From positions 26,819,322-26,883,321 of the forward strand of contig NC_056032.1 of the NCBI RefSeq assembly GCF_004379255.2: a DNA stretch of 64,000 nucleotides, written 5' to 3'. Source of the DNA: Salvia splendens. Its lineage: Eukaryota > Streptophyta > Magnoliopsida > Lamiales > Lamiaceae. This document shows positions 21,923 to 33,119 of this stretch, piece by piece. Position 1 is the stretch's first letter, and each line of letters starts with the position of its first letter. Position numbers and translations under genes: made by a program. Below the pieces are notes generated by a model. The model saw only the letters and a program-made list of their open reading frames with translations. It did not search any database and had not been told where the DNA came from.

Positions 21923-22075
21923 TCCTGTGTATGGACTAAGTGTGAGAAGTTTATGGAAAATGTTGTCCGTTTTTTTGCCTATGTGTTTTGTTTCTATTTT
22001 TTCTGTTGTTTATTGGCATGCTTTGATTGTTGGCATTTCTCACACTTAGCCCAGTGTCCGGTCTAAGTGTGAGAA
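21912..22075 (+). promoter_or_regulatory. Pair of hairpins at and after the 3' ORF stop
   Basis: Hairpin 1 (21912-21946) has arms CTTACACTTAGTCC and GGACTAAGTGTGAG; its left arm contains the TAG stop of the 3' ORF. Hairpin 2 (22037-22075) has arms TTCTCACACTTAG and CTAAGTGTGAGAA. Matching hairpins follow the 3' ORF of the minus-strand element. They may be an RNA processing or stability structure, or protein-binding palindromes. Confidence 0.7.
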
Positions 22076-22819
22076 GTTTCTTTTGTTTGTTGTTATGCCG
22101 CTGCTTATGCGTAACCCTATTTCCACTGCATCCAGTCCCTCGAGTACGAGTTCATATGCAGTGGGAGGGGGGAGGGTTAGTTTCAAAAAATAAAAATCAT
22201 ACATGTCAAAAGTTTTGAAAATACAAAATATCAGTTAGTAATAAATAGGCAATATGCATGAAATTAGATAAATGGAAGACTTGATTACTTTGGGAAGAGT
22301 TAGAAAAAAGACTCAGTATGCTTACATGTAGAAACTTGATTGCAAAAAACTTGAGCAGTTTGAACGACGTAAGTATGATGGAAATGCTCAAATTTTAACT
22401 TACTGTGAAGCCTCTCTATATGTGAGTTATAAGCCAAAGTAGAACACTTTCTACTATTTTTACAAAAGAAAAAATTTTACGAGAGACTGACTTTTAATAT
22501 TGAGATGAAAATTGCACAAGTAGTAAGGACTAAAGGCACTAGGACCTAGCCATTTGAGCTGTTTCTCTTCCTTCGTTCCACGAACCCGCCTCGTCAAGCA
22601 AGGCTCCCCTTAGTTAGCCAAGTTGAACCCATACACTTTTACCCTTTCTTTGATAACCAAGACCTACATCCATATACTTTTTATAAACACGTGAGGAAAC
22701 GGGGTCAGAAAGATGAGTCAATTTCAAAGGAAAAGGGGGATATCAATAAATAGTCAAAATAAAGGGTAGTCGGGTTGATCAAGTTAGATAATCGGGTTGA
22801 TCAAGCAAAAATAATTAAA

Positions 22820-22825
<6 letters not shown>
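22076..22825 (+). other. Athila 3' untranslated region
   Basis: Noncoding sequence between the hairpins and a MITE inserted in a TA repeat. It includes two TTGATCAA palindromes near 22777 and 22797. No gene seen. Confidence 0.5.
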
Positions 22826-22876
<51 letters not shown>

Positions 22877-23234
22877 ATTGTGATAAAGAGATAGAACCAT
22901 TCTTAAACGTAGAACCAATGCCAAACGGAGGTCGTTAGATCTTTTAATCCAATGGTGTTGATTTGCACAGCAACTTCCCATTACAACCAAAACTATTATT
23001 AATGGGTGAATGCAGAGAAGTGAAAAAATAAAGCATGCATGGACTCTTCTTCGTTTCATTCATTCTTCCATCAACATGTGAGTTTTTTCACATGTTGAGT
23101 CCGGAATGTCGTGAAAACATAGTCTAATATGTATGATTTTTAATCTTGACCGTCATTTTTTCCTCATCCAATGAATAAAATATGTAGAGTTCTATGTTCT
23201 ACACTTAAGAATGGTTCTATCTTTAACGCAACCC

Positions 23235-23300
<66 letters not shown>
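22826..23300. mobile_element. MITE inserted in a (TA)n microsatellite
   Basis: The core 22875-23234 has inverted ends of about 40 bp: GGATTGTGATAAAGAGATAG on the left and, reversed from the right, GGGTTGCGTTAAAGATAG, both leading into AACCATTCTTAA. Pure or nearly pure TA repeats flank both sides (22826-22874 and 23235-23299). This resembles the rice Micron class, which inserts into TA microsatellites. No coding capacity. Confidence 0.7.
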
Positions 23301-23301
<1 letters not shown>

Positions 23302-23969
23302 AGAAAAGTTTGAGAAAAAGAGGGCAGGAAAAATTTGTAACCTGACCCAGCAAGTCGGAAGTTAGAAAATTAAGCCAAAAATTCAAGGCTAGAAGTCGCC
23401 ACTTGACCACGTAAGATATCTAGTGGCAAAATAAATAGTTCAATTCTTTGGGCTCTTGACTCGTGTTTTTTTCCTTTTTACAGTTTATATTTTTAAACTT
23501 AGAACCCCTAGGACCCTACCTTGATGCACCACTACCCTTAAGCCCCATTACACCCAAGACAAAGACCTTAAGGAACTATCTTGTGCAGTCCGATTCGAGG
23601 TATTGAAATTATTGCAATAATAAGTGAACAGTCCTAACATCTCTGGTGAGAAATGAGTGACTGAATGAATCCAACAGTGGTTTAAATTGAGTAATCTTGA
23701 CAAACTGACACCTTGATCAAGCAAACGCGAAAGAGAAGAAACATAAGCAACTGGTAAATGGATTGACCTCGACCTCGGGTATTATTGTTGGAAATTTATT
23801 TGGTCTAATACATACATGTGAATATGTGTTTTTTGTTTCGAGTCTTGTTTTTCCTTTTTCATTTTCTTTTACTTTCTTGAATGAGTAAACCATGCCTGAA
23901 ATTTGCCTTATCTTTTTCTTTTCTTTTTCTTTATACTTGAGGACAAGTATGTTTTAAGTGTGAGCAGTT
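23301..23969 (+). other. Athila 3' untranslated region up to the LTR
   Basis: Noncoding. It ends with TTGAGGACAAGTATGTTTTA and GTGTGAGCAG, a purine-biased stretch at the place expected for the polypurine tract. No gene seen. Confidence 0.5.
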
Positions 23970-25101
23970 TTATAAGGCTCATTTCATGTATCGGTTTAAG
24001 GGTAAAATGTACTCTACTTGATCGGTTTATCAAGCAAAGCAAGTGTTAAATGTGCAGGAATGCCGCTTGACCAAAGCAACAAGACCAACCTGATCAAGCG
24101 AGTACAATAGGCGAAAAAGGCCAGATTTCAGGGGAAGTTGATCAAGGGGAGTAATCAAGCAGTTAAGGAGGGGACCACTGGATATCATAAGAAGGACACG
24201 CGAGGCTATGAGCTGGATGGTGCGGCGCATTCTGTTATCAAGGACAACGTTCTAGAAGGGGACACGTGCTGATATATGAGACGCAAGGATGGAGCTGAGT
24301 CACGAATTTGTTACTGAAAAGCGTCGTCGTTCTAGAAGAAGAGCACGTAGCAATCAATGAGTTGCTCACTCTCAGCATGAGCGAATATTCCCTGCCAAGA
24401 TCGTTATCCAGCTGGAGGTCGTGTCGAGCCTATAAATAGAGACTGTGCCACCACATGCAGGAGATCCGATCCTTTACTTTCCGCCTAGTTTAGCTTAGTT
24501 CTCTAGCTTAGTTCAGTTCTCTAGAATAGCATAGCTTAGCTTAGATAAAGTAATGTTTAGTTAGAAAAGGGCGACTGAAGAAGCGCTGCAGAATACTTGT
24601 TATCTGTCGGCGAAGTCTTAAGTTTCCCGCCGAGGCTCTTCTCGGTTTTACTTGTTTTCATAATGTCCAAAGTGTTAGCTTAGTTTAATCGATGTTGTTT
24701 TCGATTTCATCCTCGCATTTACTGCTTTAGTTTCAGTTTCGTTATGATGCACTTGATCCAGTAGTTAAATTTACCTTGTTCAAATTACTCAGTTTAATTC
24801 TGTCTAGAGTAAAATAAGTAGTTAAAAACTCTCAAGTTAAAGCATGGCAGCAGCCAACCCCCTGTTCACTATTCACACACTTGATACACCAACTTCTCTA
24901 TGGGATCGACCCGAACTTGCCGCTTTACTATTAAAGTAGTGCAAAATTAGGAGTTATAAATTACTTTGGTGGGTTAACGAGCGAAAGCGAGATCGACTTA
25001 ATCAAGTGGCAACGACATTTGCTAACTGATCCAACCAGTTCAGTTATCTTTCCATATAACTTGGTCTGAATTCGCGCTTGTCGTTCGCCTAATCCTCGCC
25101 A
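23970..25101 (+). repeat. 3' LTR of the complete Athila-like element
   Basis: 1132 bp, collinear with the 5' LTR. The first dinucleotide is mutated (TTATAAGG for TGATAAGG). It ends CCTCGCCA and is followed by the CAAAC duplication. A TATA box lies at 24431-24438. Confidence 0.92.
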
Positions 25102-25106
25102 CAAAC

Positions 25107-25880
25107 ATTAAACATCAGATCTAACCAAATCAAAACAAAACTAGACACTTAGGAGCTAAGACATGTGAGATAAAAAGGTAACCAAAAGCAGATCAGACAC
25201 ATCATGCATGAAATAGAACACGGCAGCTGGAGATGAAAACATAACTTCAAAATTTATTAAATCAAAAACATCAAAGCGTCAATAACATCAAAAGTAAACA
25301 GAAAACGAACAAGGAAAGTAGTAAATTGTTTCATCACCCCTTCTCGGAGAGGAATACAGAACCAAAAGCTGAAAATGCAAGAAACCAACACCAAACTACC
25401 AACTAACTAAACTCAAACAGGACCAAGTGTGTGCCTGCAACGAAATCAAGAAGATGAAGTGCAAGAGCTCCGATTTCAGCCCTAGAAGAGACTGAATTCC
25501 TAAAGATATTCTAACTAAGAATTCTTGTGAGATCCCTCTTCTAACTACGGTTGAGACTCTCTTTTTCTTGTGTCTGGCTTCCTTTATATAGAGAGACATA
25601 GAGCTCTGATCCCTAGGGTACCATCCTCTCTGAAATGTCGTTCCTGCCCTTCACATTTGGTGGTGGGGTCTTTAGCTCTATCTCCCAATGCAGAACTCAT
25701 GCTGGCTCAGTTTGATTTTTGACTTGATCAACTCAATGCCTCAGTTTTTGCCTTCTTTTCTTGATCCGTTCGTCCGCCCTACTGATTTGCTCTTTCTTCT
25801 AAAAATGGCGGATTTCACACACACCTGGCTAAAAAATATACGTTAGTTCATGGATTTGAGTGCAGTTTTGCCACGGAACA
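25107..25880 (-). repeat. 5' LTR of the pol-less element, second piece
   Basis: It resumes after the nested element. A minus-strand TATA box (CTATATAAAG, about 25583-25592) supports LTR identity and orientation. The right limit is uncertain because no second copy exists for comparison; 25880 is estimated by assuming the roughly 1.1 kb length of the related LTR. Confidence 0.5.
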
Positions 25881-26229
25881 CATGCATTGGGTCAAGCCTG
25901 CACGGATTTGGTTTTGGGTTACTCCCAAAAGGCATCAAACTAATTGGGGTTACACAGGAATTATATACACCTTCCAACTTCCCTCAGATTTCCGATGTGG
26001 GATAGGTTTGTACTCAACAAACCTCCCCCTCAAACCGAGACCACATCGAGACACATTACGGGCCCAACTAGGATTGCACTCAAAAAATCACCCCCTCAAA
26101 CCGAGACCACATCGAGACACATTACGGGCCAGACTCAGACTTGTCAGGATCATCGGCCCCACTCGAACATGGGTCTCTCAGACCAGACCCGACGCCAACC
26201 GAGTTCTTTCTATTTTTATTATAGCCCAC
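25881..26229 (-). repeat. LTR/TRIM-like remnant
   Basis: On the minus strand it contains CCCACATCGGAAAT followed by TGTATATAATTCC, a combination common in short plant LTRs and TRIMs. A 42-bp segment (26022-26064) is repeated at 26089-26130. No coding region. The class is uncertain. Confidence 0.35.
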
Positions 26230-26426
26230 TAGTGGAATTACATTTTAATGAAGGAGATAAGATTTATTCCGAATTGAAGAGTGACGCATAAGAATTATGC
26301 GTCGTTATTAATGAAACGCACAACCCTTATGCGTCTTTTGTTAATGACGCATAAGGGTTATGCGTCGTTAAAAGACGCATAACCCTTATGCGTCATTAAC
26401 GAAAGACTAGTAAGGGTTCTGCATCT
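26230..26426 (+). repeat. Left terminal region of the Mutator-like element
   Basis: A unique segment of about 50 bp is followed by a palindrome array: copies of a 21-bp unit built on the half site GACGCATAA at 26283-26303, 26315-26335, 26346-26366 and 26374-26394, plus a degraded fifth at about 26404-26426. Spacing is about 8-12 bp. It pairs with the right terminal region. Confidence 0.85.
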
Positions 26427-26759
26427 TTCAGTCAGCTTTTAACGCAGAAGGCAGAAGCAGCACACAGAATACACTTTCAATTCCTCTCTCGGGTTTCCGG
26501 TGATTTCCAACGTTATCTCCATAAGATCCGGTAATTTGTTCATCAATTAAGCTACATTCATCATTATTCATGTTTATTTTGCTTTCATTTGTTAGTTTTA
26601 CCCAATTTATTAAATTAGGGTTTGTAGGAAAAATGTCCATAATTGTTGTTGTTTTAAATGTTTGTGATGCAGGAATCATGCAATTATTTGTGAGTTTTAT
26701 TAGGGTGGTAGAGTAGTTCAACTACCACATATGGGTATTGGTTTTATTGGGGTGGTAGA
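26427..26759 (+). other. 5' leader and first coding piece of the MULE transposase
   Basis: A C/T-rich leader is followed by a probable intron (GTAGGAAAAATG at about 26625 to TTTGTGATGCAG at about 26672). Coding-like sequence then matches the start of the downstream frame (GRVVQLPHMGIG). A unit of about 48 bp containing this piece is repeated in tandem and the solo LTR sits in the second copy. The exact start codon is unclear. Confidence 0.5.
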
Positions 26760-29700
26760 TGTCACGACCGCCCATACAAGGGGTACCACAAACGCGGCGA
26801 TCGTGACCGACATGCATGGATTACAATTTAAAAAGAACAACTTAAATGATTTGAAGAAAGGAAAACAACTTAGTTTAAAGATTTTAAGGTTATATTTTTT
26901 TTTGAAAAGACATAAGATAAAATACCTTTAAAAAGACAAAGGGAAAAATTAGACTTAAGAAATATAATAACTAAAAACTAAAGTAGAACAAGCACTTAAC
27001 TTAAATTCGGAGAATACCATTTTCAAAAGACAACGTAGATGCACGTTTAAATCCTAACACCACCATACATGTCCCAACACCAAAACGAAAAGCTTACGGT
27101 CTTAAGACATAAATTAAAACATAGCAGCGGATAAATAAGGTTCAAGGAGGGTCAAGGATCACGCCTATGTATGACGACACAACGTATCCTAAGGTCTCTA
27201 GCCAGCTCAACATCCACCGCAACATCCCGCTCAACCTGCAAAATTTTTAAAAGAAATTGCAGGGCTGAGTACTTGTTGTACTCAATGGGCTCATGCCGAA
27301 AACATTTATCAAGTTATGTCATCCATACCAGTGATCTCGAGTTTTATACGTAGTAAAGAAAATATCACGAGAACACAAAAAATGTTTCATAGACTGGCCA
27401 GTCAAATAATCTCCCCACTTTTCACATCAATCCAACAGTCACAACCACAGTGCGACGATAGTGTGGCCACACTATTCACCCACGAGACCGGCCGACTTGT
27501 AAGGACGGCTCACGATCCCACCAGTGTACACAGCCCGATAGGGTTTACGGCCCTACTCGGACCCGAATTCGTTTCACAAAACAGCCATATAGCCTAACGG
27601 AGTAAACTCATACGAACTAGGCATCAGGCACACAATCTCATAACAAAACAGTCCATGGCATGACATAACAGTTAAACCACCCTTATATCTCCACATAATA
27701 TTTTTCGGAAAAGTAAAGAGGTTTGAAAAGAAAGCCCACCTCGTTCTCTTAGCAAAATCACAACCCAACCTAGCAACTCTCGATCCTCGAGTTCACGAAA
27801 ACACAACACCCTTGTCAACGACAACACAAGTCAGTCTCACACAACAACATATCACTATGCATGTCCTATCGTTTCTCTCTCATCGTTCTCCTCAATCCCA
27901 AAACCCAACATGCATCACAAGGGTATAAAACACACGTAACACCTTTCAACTTATCGCAAGTGATTTCAGCAATTAAACACGTTCCTTGCACATACATGCA
28001 TCAAATAACACTTTTAAACTTGAAACTAAGTGTCATTTAATCAAGGCAGAAAACTGGCAGAATTGCGCGATCGTTTTGTAAAAATCACTTTAAATTCACC
28101 CGACCTCAAAACATGCTAAATTTTGGTCACGATACAGAGGACACATTCAAGTTCATCCATGAAAATTTTCATATCGAAATCACGTCATTTAGTTAGTCAT
28201 ATCACATATTGAACTCTCTGGTCGGAACATATAATTTCTGACAGTATTGCGCAGTTCATTTGAAAAATTCACCATAATTTCATACGATGCCCAAAAAGGC
28301 CGAAAATTTAACACAATATAGAAGACACATCAAATTTTCATATCGTTCAAGAATCACGTCAATCGGAGTTCATTTAATCAATCAAACAGAAAACGAAATA
28401 TTCATGGCGAGAACTCACGTTTCTGGCAGATTTGCGCAGTCGGCTTCAAACATTTATTAAAAATTCATTTTTCGATAAAACAGGCTGAAATTCATACGAG
28501 ACGCAGTAAACATCTTGACGTTTACTCAGTAAAAATTTCGTAGCAAAATTCGTTCGTTTGATGGGTCGAATACAGATCATAAGTCACTGGTCGAGCATCA
28601 CAGAAATCTGGTTCAAATTCGAAAATAGGGTTTTTAAATTTCCACAACGAAAACACCGATTCTTCATGCTCGAAAACACATCATCATGCTTACACATTCC
28701 TCAAACACATATTTGCATACCAACTCATATTTTTCACAATTATTTCGATCCAATCACACGTGAATTCAACCAACAATTGCAAAATCAAACAAGTTCTTAC
28801 GACACACGATTTCCCCCGTTAAAACTCGCGATCTATCAAACCTACACTCTCTACATGCATGTAGGACTCAAAACATGGTTCAAAAGCGAAGGAGGAGGAA
28901 AAGTGTGAGATTATACCTTCCTTTGACAAAACGAATCGGTAGAAACGTAGAATGAAGCGATTCGTCGGAGGTTCTCGAAGATAACTTCAATGGATGCAAG
29001 GTCAAAGCTTGAATGGAGGTTTTTGGAGATGGGAGAGTGGGAAGAGATGACAAAACCGTGTGGGAGGGGGGAGAGGATGGAGTGGGCGATTTTTTTGAGT
29101 AATGGGGGCTAGGGTTAATGTTTTTTTTATATTTATAGTCTAGGTTAGAATCCATGAATGAATTAAATAAATTGTGGGAGATATACAAAAAATAAAATTC
29201 CCCCAATTGGAATAAAAGTAGGCGTGTGGTTTTTGAAAGTGGGGAAGTCAAAATTTGTTGATTTAATTACAAGGAAATATAGCAATATTTACTTGGAGAG
29301 AATATTCATAAATTAGGAAATAAAGGTGAATATTCCATAAATAAGGGAACAACAAATAAATTAAATCTCCAACTAGTAAACATGGTGAGGGGCCGAAAAT
29401 TTGAGGTCTTTGCACAAGGAATTATTTAAATCCCCAATTAAATAGAATAGGATTTAAATTTGGTAATTTCTTTTATGAAAAAAGGCTCCCATAAAATAGG
29501 TAACAATCAATTAAATTCCCACAAGGAAAATAATAGTATGGGGCGTGTGACATGGAAGTAAAGTAGGAGAAAAATATTCACATCCCCAATTAATTAGGCA
29601 TAGGAATTTATTAGAATAAAAAGGGATCCCACAAATTAGGAAACAATTAAAATATTCTCCAATTTTATTGGAGGGGGCCGAAAATGCTAGGCTTAAAAGC

Positions 29701-30210
29701 CAAGGAAAAATATCCCAACTCTCTATTTATTTTGGGTGAAGAAAAACATTATCACATGATTTAATTGGATTAAATTCGGAGGATGGAAGTCAATAAAGCA
29801 CCAATTAAATCAAAGGAAAATAATCCAATCTCCCATTGGAGATTTTCGAAACTCCCAAGGAAAAATAAAATGGAGTTCAAATTTCATGTAGTACGACTTA
29901 GGGGTCATTTGGTTTGGATTTAATTTGGATAAGTATCCCAAAATAATTAATGAAATCCACAAGAAGAAGTATTATTTCAATAATTAGGAAGGGCCGAATA
30001 TTTCAATGAATCGACTCGAGAAAGGATAAATGCATGATCCTATTAATTATTTCCCCACATTGGAAAAGTATAAAACTCAAGCTCGTCAATCACATTAAAC
30101 ACGATAATTCATTCCACGTAAGGTCACTTAAATCACATAGAAGCAAACGTTTCTAAAATTCCAAAATTCCAATTACATAAAAAGAAGTCACAAAAGTTTG
30201 GGATGTTACA
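26760..30210 (-). repeat. Solo LTR, 3.45 kb, gypsy family copy 2
   Basis: It starts TGTCACGACCGCCC and ends GGGATGTTACA, the same ends as the LTR at 2808-5571. It is flanked by the perfect duplication GTAGA (26755-26759 and 30211-30215). A minus-strand TATA (CTATAAATA, 29130-29138) matches that of copy 1. With one LTR and no internal region it is a solo LTR left by LTR-LTR recombination. The short open frames inside look non-coding. Confidence 0.92.
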
Positions 30211-32703
30211 GTAGAGTAGTTCAACTACCACATATGGGTATTGGTTATGAACCACCTCGTGCGAGGAGCTCCATCATATTAAATTCATGTGTTTCCTATT
30301 CTGAATTGGTAGCAGTGATCTGTGATGCGATGAGAATAGATATGAACCAACACACAATTGAATTATTATGCAGACAATGTATAGTCTTTGCTTCCGGTAT
30401 GAGTTATACATGTTTTGTGATTTGCAATGATGAAAGTGTGATGTTTATGTTCAACAATGCTCAAAGTTCAAGTGGGTATATTGAATTATTTGTTGGATCA
30501 TCTGCGAGGGTGGAGCATATGAGATTTTTATCGCAGTATGAATGAGCAGAGAGATGTTGTAGATGTTGCTGATGTTGGTGTTGGATTGAATGATGAGGTA
30601 GATGTTGCAGATGATCTTGATGAGCCAAGGCCACTATCTGAGACAGAGCCAGACCCCGATTTCAGTGATGGTGATGGTGCTGATGATGTTGATGGTAGTT
30701 CTGATGATGAGATAGTAGCATGTAAACCTGTTATGCAAGTTGAACAACCACTTCCGGAGTACAATCTTAGGGGGTTTAGATTCTTTTGTGAATTACCAAG
30801 TCGTCCGTCTGGAGTATCTGATGATGTTGGTGGTAATGAACACAACCTTTTGTATTGGGATGAGAATGAACCGCATCGGATTGTGTTGGGAACAAAATTT
30901 GATTCCAAGCTACATGTGAAGACTGCTATAACTATGTGGAGTTTGTGGAATGAAAAACAGTTTAAGGTCGTCGAGAGCAAATTAAGAAGGTGGCATGCCG
31001 TATGCAAATTTGCAACAAGAACGACAATAACAGGGGCAGGATCATCAGCACCACCGACGCTGAAAAGGCGAGGGAATGTAAGTGGGAGGTTTCAGTTACA
31101 CAAAGGTCGTATGACGATATGTGGGAAGTTAGGAAGTGGAAGGATCGACATACTTGTGTAGGCCATCGTGCTAACAAAGATCATGCTAACTTTTCATCGG
31201 CAATGATTGCTCTGTTGATTCGACAACATGTGCAAAAATGTGCCGATTTCAAGGTCTTCTCAATAATAGCTGATGTTCAAGACATATTTGGTGTGTTAAT
31301 CAGTTATAAGAAGGCTTGGTATGCAAAGAGAAAGGCTATAGAGTTTGTATACGGTGGATGGGAGGAATCATTTAGGCAGTTGCCAAGCTACACAGAATCT
31401 GGGCACAATTGTTGAGTGGAAGCACAACGAGCTGTTGAGTCAGAGACGTACAATGGTGTTTAACTATGTTTTCTGGACATTTGGGCCTGCAATACATGCG
31501 TTCCAAAAGGCCGCACCGGTGTTAACAGTGGACGGGACTCACCTCCGAGGAAGATTTAAAGGTAAGTTGCTTGTTGCTTGTGGTTTTGATGCTAACAAGA
31601 CATGCTTGCCTATTGCATATGCTGTGGTGGATGAAGAAACCAACAACAGTTGGTCGTGGTTTTTGGATCACGTCAGAACTCATGTGGTGAAATACGAGAG
31701 GGAGGTGTGCATTATATCAGATAGGCATAAAGGAATCTTGAATGCAATGGAGTCTGGATTCATGACAAGGGCCTCGCAGATACACCACGAATTTTGTTTG
31801 CTCCATGTAAGGGCAAATGTGTTGAAGAAGCACAAGGGCCCCAATGTGAAGGCCATTATATGGAAGTTGGGGGTCAGTACTCAGGAACGTAAATTTGGTA
31901 GAAGACGTCGGGCACTATATCATGTCAACAGTGGTGCGGTTCGAATGCTCAATAGGATTACAATAGAATGTTGGTCATTGTGCTACGATGGTGGACTTAG
32001 GTGGGGGGTGGCCACAACAAACATGTCGGAGTGCTACAACAACGTGTTGAGGCGTGTGAGAGAGTTGCCTATTAGAGCGTTGGTTGATTTGACATTTTGG
32101 AGGACGGTACAATGGTGGGTGCAGAAGACGACAACAATAGAACACACCGAAGGTGAGTTAACCCCATGGGTGAGGGACAAACTTGCTAAGAATGACTCAA
32201 AGGGGCGAAAACATTACATTACTGTCATTGACCGAGATACAGGGAAGTACCATGTCCGAACTCGAGGAAGAATTGAAAAAGGAGTGTCAAAGGGCAACAA
32301 TGTTCAAATAGTCAAGTATTTGGATTCGAGTTGCAGTAGTGGTAAGTGGCAGATGTGGAGAATTCCTTGTTCGCATGCTTGTGCGGTTGCTAGAGACAGA
32401 GGTCATGTTATGATTGACCTCATAGATGAGTTCTACTACCTAAGAACATGGAGATCACTGTACTATGGTCAAATTTCATTTGATGCACCAAGATACGAAG
32501 ATTATTGGGTTGAACCTTCATGGAAATTGCGCATCACCCATCAGCAGTTGATTCCTAGAAAGCGTGGCCGAGTTTGAAGAAGGAGGATACTTAATCAAAT
32601 GGATGTCCGCGAGGAAGATGAACCGTGAGCTCCCCGCCGTTGCAAAAATTGTGGGATTGAGGGGCATGACCGAAGAAATTGCTCAGCCAGTGTTGTTCAG
32701 TAA
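30211..32703 (+). pseudogene. MULE transposase (mudrA-like), split and frameshifted
   Basis: Coding similarity starts at 30216 (GRVVQLPHMGIG repeated after the LTR) and continues in four frames: to about 30540, 30538-31030, 30990-31390 and 31390-32577, so three frameshifts or small deletions are needed. Domains: an acidic N-terminal linker, a DNA-binding FLYWCH/WRKY-GCM1-like region (CKWEVSVTQ; RHTCVGHRANKDHANF), the DDE transposase core (first Asp in LTVDGTHLRGRFKG, second in IISDRHKGI), and a SWIM finger (CSSGKWQMWRIPCSHA), in which the usual second Cys appears as Ser. A zinc knuckle CKNCGIEGHDRRNC ends at 32703 in another frame. It would excise and insert the element. Not functional here. 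Confidence 0.9.
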
Positions 32704-33119
32704 ATTCGTGGTATATATTTGCTATTGATTTGTGTATTGGAGATCCGTTATGTTTTGTATTGACATTTATGTTGAATTGCAGGAACTGCTGACAAGAGAG
32801 GGCATGGCGTCGAGGATGAATGTTGTTGATATTTGTGTTTGGGGCATTTTTGATGGATCTTATTTGTCAGTTACTATGTTTATGTATCAACATTTGTGAG
32901 ATGTTGTCGACAATTATTATGATATTTATTGACTTTTGTAGACGGGTGTCATGTCTGATGAATATTGTTTTACCTTAAATATGTAACCAAAACCTGTGTC
33001 AATATAAACAAAAACCAACATATGCCCGAAACTTGTTTCAACCCATCAACAATGTTCAAATATCAACATATGACCAAAACCTGTGTCAATATAAACAAAT
33101 ACCAACATTTGACTGAAAC
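32704..33119. other. Spacer between convergent genes of the Mutator-like element
   Basis: AT-rich 3' region shared by the two convergent genes. From about 32985 to 33120 it holds an imperfect tandem repeat of about 85 bp (motif CCAAAACCTGTGTCAATATA, seen twice). No gene seen. Confidence 0.5.

Larger units (their letters stand above)
13326..25101 (+). mobile_element. Complete Athila-like Ty3/gypsy retrotransposon, 11.8 kb
   Basis: Two LTRs of 1132 bp each (13326-14457 and 23970-25101), an Asp-tRNA-type primer site (14461-14478), gag, protease, RT/RNase H, integrase and a 3' ORF are all present in order on the plus strand. A perfect 5-bp duplication CAAAC flanks it (13321-13325 and 25102-25106). 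It inserted into the LTR of the minus-strand element. By eye the LTRs differ at very roughly one base in twenty, so the insertion is not recent. The coding region has several stops and frameshifts, so it is dead as an autonomous element. Gene order and primer fit the Athila lineage. Confidence 0.93.
6879..25880 (-). mobile_element. Athila-like gypsy element lacking pol, split by a nested element
   Basis: Minus-strand element. Its primer site (12940-12957) is complementary to Asp tRNA, as in Athila. Its 5' LTR begins at 12960 and is interrupted at 13325 by a complete plus-strand element, resuming at 25107 to about 25880. Downstream on the minus strand come gag (12739 to about 10592), a short unassigned segment, a 3' ORF (9306-7153) and two hairpins (7014-6879). 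I find no protease, RT or integrase. The 3' LTR is absent, probably lost by truncation near 6878. It looks like a non-autonomous derivative with gag and the 3' ORF only. Confidence 0.75.

Noticed and set aside
22784..23059. Minus-strand reading frame with repeated Tyr-Ile
   Set aside because: It is generated by the TA microsatellite beside a MITE and has no other coding features.
26283..26426. Transcription terminators or bacterial-style hairpins
   Set aside because: The palindromes sit at both ends of a Mutator-like transposon in eukaryotic DNA and are better explained as terminal repeats.
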